From Metarhizium brunneum (Eukaryota > Ascomycota > Sordariomycetes > Hypocreales > Clavicipitaceae), in assembly GCF_013426205.1 (NCBI RefSeq), contig NC_089423.1, positions 3,906,001-3,970,000 on the forward strand: a stretch of DNA of 64,000 bases, in the 5' to 3' direction. Shown here piece after piece: positions 59,475 to 64,000 of this stretch. Position 1 is the stretch's first letter; each line of letters starts with the position of its first letter. The notes under the pieces are model-generated. The model was given only the letters and a program-made list of their open reading frames with translations, did no database searches and was not told where the DNA came from. The translations under genes were made by a program, and so were the position numbers.

Positions 59475-60539
59475 ACGCAAGAGTGCATAACTACACCCTC
59501 ATTCTCAACAGCGCACGACTCGAGCATCGAGCCTTTTGTGCTGCCTTTAAGCCATAAAACCGCCAAAACTCTGTCTCTCCCGCCGTGGCCATTTTCTCTC
59601 ATCCGAATTGTTGTTGCATCGTCGCCATATCTGGGAATACATTTCCCCTCATGTTTTAAGTTTCGTCACGTTTGATGCGCCTCGTGGCATTTGAGATCCC
59701 CCAAGGTTCAAAGGTACACCTCAGACCCAGCTGGTTGCAGCAGAGAGACGACGAGCCATAGAGCGGGAGCTTGCAACATTGAACATTGAAGCCATTGCTC
59801 GACACCGCTCATCTCCCATCTGTCTTTGGCGCTTCGTCTGAGCAACGTCTCGCGCCTCACTCACCACCCCTCTATGACCTCCCCATGCTTCGTGGCCCTC
59901 GTTTGTTGATTTGGCGGCACTGGACACCATTCTGACGACGGGTTGCACCTTGTCGTCGCCACTGGGAAGAGGGATCGACCTGGTGCCTGGCAGTTCCAAG
60001 GCTCTCCACCCGTCTAATTTTACTTTCCACTTGGGCTTGATGCGCCCAAGCTTGTGTCTTGAGTTTCACGACTCAAGTCTCGGGTCTTGGGCACTGGCGT
60101 CGACTGCATGAACAGCCCACCCCATCAACACCAAATTCGACCACGTACTCCGTACTATAACCAAGTCCACCGAGTCAACCCTTGCCCCATCCGGTCAAGA
60201 AATGACGGCCAGTGCCGTTTCGGCCGTTTTCTAGACCCGTTCTGTAGCAAGAAATCGTCAAAGTCAATCTATGTCCTCCTTGGCTCATCCCATTGTTTTT
60301 TTTTTTTTTTTTGTAGTTTCTCTTTTCCCTCCTAAACACCCCCTCCCTCCCCATTTGATTCATGCTCATCAATTCACCGTATCGCTGCAACAACTCGGCT
60401 TGCAAGAGCGCTCGCAGAGCTTCACTGAGCCTCGGCTAGCGCCGTGTTTGCGTTGCAGCAGCAGCCTGGCAGCATAACCGCACCGCTCTGGGGAGACATT
60501 GCAACAAGAACATTCAGAGCAGACTGTTAACACATCACA

Positions 60540-63518
60540 ATGACAGCTTCGCGGCAGCAACGTCGACAACGCTCAGGCCCTTGGCTGGCCACCAACAACA
60601 CTGGCATCTTCTACCGCCCCGAGGCCCACATCGACCGCCGTTCGCCATCAACAGACTGCTTCCCTACACCGCTCATCAGCCCTAGACGATCGAGACCGCA
60701 CGCTATACACGTCGTCACTTATCCATCTGGATACGTGCCCCGCGAATTGCGGCCCGACGCAAAAACCAATAGGGAAAGATCGCAAAGGAGCCGCGGCGAA
60801 AGACCACCAAGATCGAGCCCCGACTCGGAAGTGCCGTTGGCGTTTTCCGGCGCCACATACCCCGGCATTGGCCAGAGCAGCAGCATTAACAGCAGCCGCC
60901 GCAGCAGCAAGATATTCCATCACAAGAGAAACGGCTCGTCGACATCCTCGTCGCAAATTTTCAGACCCGCTCTAGGAAAACTCATTGCGTCGATTTCAGG
61001 ACGGTCACCAAACAACACCGAGGCCTCGCAACCACGCCAACCACTACCGACACAAGCGACACCAGCACCAGGGCGGGCGCAGGTACAGACACACTCCGCT
61101 GTCCCCGCGACGACACTATCGGCATCGGCAGGGGTGCTGGCGTCCCCGGCCTATGACGACGCCCGTCAAGACTCGGCAGCCCAGATTCCACACCAGCCCC
61201 ACCACCACCTGTCTCCCCCAGGCCTCTCGCCTCATCGGCCATCCCACCCACACCCTTCGGACGAAATGGCTGTGGCCAGCAGTAATCCTCCGGCTGCATA
61301 CAACATTGCAAGTCACCGGAATAGCCTCATGTCTGTCCGCTCCGCAAAGTCGGCCGTCACATCACTTGTGACCGAGGTCCCCAAGCCCGTTGCCAGTGGT
61401 AGCGGCGTCTCCTGCTCAATACTCCTGGCTGAGCGCAACATCTTCCTCACCGGCTTTGATCACGACGGCCATGTGCACCGCGATGGCCAGACTGGCACCG
61501 CCCTCTTACGTGGAAAGCTGCAGCTGAACGTGACCAAGAATGTCAAGATCAAGGCAATCCAGCTCAAGCTCCTGGGGCGTGCCCGCACCGAGTGGCCCGA
61601 GGGCATCCCTCCCCTGAAGCAGGACGTCTGTGAGGAGGAAAGCTTGAGGACGCAGGTCTTGACATTTTTCAATGCCATGCACGACGGCTGGGAGGGTGAA
61701 TATGGCAACCAGTGCACGTACAAGTTGAAGTCCAGTTCAGCAAACTCGAGTAGCACAAACCTTGCCGTACCCCAGGCACCCCATCGTCCAGTCAGCCTCC
61801 TGCTCTCGTCATCCTCACGAAATGGCTTGACTGCCAAGGAGCTTAAGAGACTTTCATTGCAGAATACGCAGTCGCGCAGCTTTGGCAAGAGCGAGAACGG
61901 AGTGGCCACGACAACTCAAGTCAAGGGCTTCAAGGTGTTCTATCCAGGCACTTATAACTATACCTTTGAGCTCCCTATTGATCATCACCAGTTAGAGACA
62001 ACCAAGTTGCAATATGGCTCAGTAAAATGGGAGCTCCATGCGAGTGTGGATCGCGCCGGTGCGTTCAAGCCCAACTTGCATGGCACCAAGGAAGTTTCCA
62101 TTGTGCGATTGCCAGATCAAATGTCTCTGGAGACAACCGAACCAATTTCCATATCGAGACAATGGGAAGACCAACTTCATTATGACATCGTCATCTCTGG
62201 GAAGAGCTTCCCTATCGGCTCAAAGATCCCGATTGCTTTCAAGCTCACGCCACTTGCCAAGGTGCAATTGCACAAGTTGAAGGTATACGTGACGGAGTCA
62301 ATTGAGTACTGGACAAATGATAAACGCGTCACGAGAAAGGATCCGGGACGCAAGATTCTCCTCCTCGAGAAGACAGCAGGCAAACCACTTGATGCCAACT
62401 GGGCCACGTCAGATCTCACCACCGTTCGCGGCGGCGAGCTTCAGCCCGAACAACGCCGCCAGGCCAGAGATATTGCGAATTTGAGGCGCGCACGGGATGC
62501 GCAAAGACGCGGCAGGGCTGCTGAACCGCTCCCCGAACCGACTAACAACTTGCTCGGTGATCTTGACCTTGGCTTGGAGCACATGTGGGGGTCTACAGAG
62601 ATAGAGGCAAACGTTCAGCTTCCAACATGCCAAATGATGGCGAAGAACAAGGATCTCAGGCTCAATCCAGACTGTAGCTGGAAAAATGTCAACGTCTATC
62701 ACTGGATCAAGATCGTTCTGAGAATCAGCCGCATAGACCCCGAGGACCCATCAGGGAAGAAACGCCGACATTTTGAAATCAGCATCGACTCGCCCTTCAC
62801 AGTGCTCAATTGCCGGGCAACGCAGGCTAACACGAACCTGCCAGCATACGCTGGCCCCAACAACAATCAAACGCCTCATCAGTCAGTATGTGGCTGCCCC
62901 GACTCGGCCTCATTGCCGTGCGAAGGCTCGCAAAACTCATCCACCGGCACGTTGCCTGGAACGGAGTTGAGCAATGACGGTTTCCCGCTGCCGCCCCAAG
63001 CTGCTCACCTTGCGCACTCAGCAATGAGCCCCATGTCCAGCATCAGTAGTCCCCTGCGGTCGGTGGATGATTTGGGCACTCAAGGCGAGCCGCGGCCAAT
63101 TCACTTGTTACGCGTGCCCAGCTTCAATCCACCCGCGTTTGACGACGATACAGCGCCGCCACCGCTTCTCGTCAACGAAGTTCAAGGGGCAGCAAACGCT
63201 CCTGTCATGACACCACCTCCTCAATATGATGCTGTGGTGGGAACCCCGAGCGTGGATGGTTTGGCTGATTACTTTACTCGTCTTGCCAACGCAGGCTACG
63301 GGAATGAAGATGACAACGACTCTGGATCGGATGATTCTGACGAGTTGCCTACGAGGATATTAGATCGGACCGGGCGAGTCAACGTGGCACACCCTAGAAC
63401 CCCGGGAAGTCGGATGCCCAGCCGAAGTTTTGAAATTTCGCGACCTCCGGTCAACTTGCACCTTGGGGACTTGCCAACCCGGCCTGGTATAAACAATGAA
63501 GCTAATGCCGTTAACTGA
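60540..63518 (+). CDS. Alpha-arrestin (ART/ALY family) ubiquitin-ligase adaptor
   Basis: Adaptor that brings an Rsp5-type (Nedd4) ubiquitin ligase to plasma-membrane transporters for endocytosis. Single exon, 992 aa; the ATG follows ACATCACA, with A at -3 absent but C/A-rich context. Residues 1-285 are Ser/Pro/Arg-rich and probably disordered. The arrestin N-domain starts near 291 (SILLAERNIFLTGFDHDGHV) and includes KGFKVFYPGTYNYTFELPI. The C-domain starts near 541 (LHYDIVISGKSFPIGSKIPI) and ends around FTVLNC near 755. A PPxY motif, PPQY at 893-896, and an LPxY variant, LPAY at 767-770, are the expected WW-domain ligands. An insert rich in Ser (SSSANSSS, LLLSSSSRNG) interrupts the N-domain. 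Which yeast paralogue it matches (Aly1/2, Rod1/Rog3) is uncertain. Confidence 0.9.
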   Translation: MTASRQQRRQRSGPWLATNNTGIFYRPEAHIDRRSPSTDCFPTPLISPRRSRPHAIHVVTYPSGYVPRELRPDAKTNRERSQRSRGERPPRSSPDSEVPLAFSGATYPGIGQSSSINSSRRSSKIFHHKRNGSSTSSSQIFRPALGKLIASISGRSPNNTEASQPRQPLPTQATPAPGRAQVQTHSAVPATTLSASAGVLASPAYDDARQDSAAQIPHQPHHHLSPPGLSPHRPSHPHPSDEMAVASSNPPAAYNIASHRNSLMSVRSAKSAVTSLVTEVPKPVASGSGVSCSILLAERNIFLTGFDHDGHVHRDGQTGTALLRGKLQLNVTKNVKIKAIQLKLLGRARTEWPEGIPPLKQDVCEEESLRTQVLTFFNAMHDGWEGEYGNQCTYKLKSSSANSSSTNLAVPQAPHRPVSLLLSSSSRNGLTAKELKRLSLQNTQSRSFGKSENGVATTTQVKGFKVFYPGTYNYTFELPIDHHQLETTKLQYGSVKWELHASVDRAGAFKPNLHGTKEVSIVRLPDQMSLETTEPISISRQWEDQLHYDIVISGKSFPIGSKIPIAFKLTPLAKVQLHKLKVYVTESIEYWTNDKRVTRKDPGRKILLLEKTAGKPLDANWATSDLTTVRGGELQPEQRRQARDIANLRRARDAQRRGRAAEPLPEPTNNLLGDLDLGLEHMWGSTEIEANVQLPTCQMMAKNKDLRLNPDCSWKNVNVYHWIKIVLRISRIDPEDPSGKKRRHFEISIDSPFTVLNCRATQANTNLPAYAGPNNNQTPHQSVCGCPDSASLPCEGSQNSSTGTLPGTELSNDGFPLPPQAAHLAHSAMSPMSSISSPLRSVDDLGTQGEPRPIHLLRVPSFNPPAFDDDTAPPPLLVNEVQGAANAPVMTPPPQYDAVVGTPSVDGLADYFTRLANAGYGNEDDNDSGSDDSDELPTRILDRTGRVNVAHPRTPGSRMPSRSFEISRPPVNLHLGDLPTRPGINNEANAVN

Positions 63519-64000
63519 AAGAGAAATACGAAGAAAAGAGTAGGAAAGGATGATACGACGTTGATGTACTGGGACGAGACTAGGCCACAGACTTTCCTAT
63601 CGATCGGTACTACAATTGAAATTGAGGAACTGTGAACACATTGGGACGACAAACGGCGTTTTTTGCCTTGATACTGGACCTGGACGGGAAACGAAGAAAG
63701 GGAGGCGTTGGGAAAAGCTATTAGCATGTGGATTTGTGGAGTTCATACCCAGCCGATGTAAAGGCTGATGATGATATTGGACGAGTCAGATAGACATGAT
63801 TATTTGAATATGTACGAGGAGGCTGCACATAGTGAGACATTTAAATAAATACCTGTGAGTGACCTTTTGCTATGAGCCGCGCCTTAAATAAAAGGGCTTG
63901 TAAGATGAGCTTCACGCAAAGATGTGGGAAGTAAGGGAGGAGGCAGAGAGATGTCTTTAGATGCCATGGTCCTCTCCAACATGAATCCGTCGCGGTGACT
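63519..64000. other. Downstream region of the arrestin gene
   Basis: Plus-strand A/T-richer sequence following the stop codon, with AAATAAATA near 63842-63850, a possible polyadenylation context, and AAATAAA near 63885. No further gene begins before the window ends. Confidence 0.45.

Larger units (their letters stand above)
55128..60539. other. Intergenic region (5.4 kb) upstream of the arrestin gene
   Basis: No supportable gene. Contains an inverted tandem motif at 56991-57008 (TACTCCGTACTCCGTA), a copy at 60144-60156, an 8-bp triplicate at 59451-59474 and a T-run near 60295-60312. The last 1.5-2 kb is pyrimidine-rich with many short frames, as expected of a long promoter plus 5' leader. 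Confidence 0.5.

Overview
The window is nuclear DNA of a filamentous ascomycete. Genes have few, short introns (51-81 bp in most genes, one of 146 bp) with GT..AG ends and CTAAC-like branch sites. They encode fungal-only families: Chs7, a Clg1-type cyclin, an ATP13-type mitochondrial factor, a DUF3716 protein and Utp8. The look of the proteins suggests Sordariomycetes, probably Hypocreales. That placement is inferred from family resemblance only; I could not run a search.

Layout. 1-2237 (+): 3' part of a Dpb11/Rad4 (TopBP1) BRCT protein, cut by the window edge. 4049-6794 (-): coiled-coil plus DUF3716 cysteine-cluster protein with a small second exon. 6795-16452: 9.7 kb without a supportable gene. 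16453-17603 (-): CHS7. 20094-22273 (-): Clg1/Pho80-like cyclin with three exons. 22274-33002: 10.7 kb without a supportable gene. 33003-33800 (+): SR-rich small protein with a glycine-rich hydrophobic segment. 34090-37821 (-): ELG1/ATAD5 clamp unloader, head-to-head with UTP8 at 38258-41041 (+). 44719-46771 (+): protein resembling DUF8035 proteins, with a glycine-zipper tail. 47431-49548 (-): ATP13-like mitochondrial factor, head-to-head with LSM3 at 50084-50466 (+). 51265-53465 (+): five-exon GTPBP1/2-like GTPase. 54431-55127 (+): broken alcohol dehydrogenase (pseudogene). 60540-63518 (+): alpha-arrestin with PY motifs.

The genes are core functions rather than one cluster: replication and checkpoint control (Dpb11, Elg1), ribosome biogenesis and RNA metabolism (Utp8, LSm3, GTPBP-like), cell wall (Chs7), signalling and trafficking (cyclin, arrestin) and mitochondrial ATP synthase expression. 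I see no transposase, reverse transcriptase, CRISPR array, complete tRNA or rRNA gene, or biosynthetic cluster.

The most striking unexplained signal is a short dispersed motif, the heptamer TACGGAG usually extended to TACGGAGTAC. By eye it occurs about two dozen times in the non-coding DNA on both strands, sometimes in tandem, and almost never in exons. A second family of AGGTACCT/CCTAGGTA-type patches shares the same spacers. I found no strong case for a wholly new biological system. The motif, the two long gene-free tracts, the tandem hairpin repeat at 7402-7500 and the two proteins with glycine-rich hydrophobic segments are the best leads.
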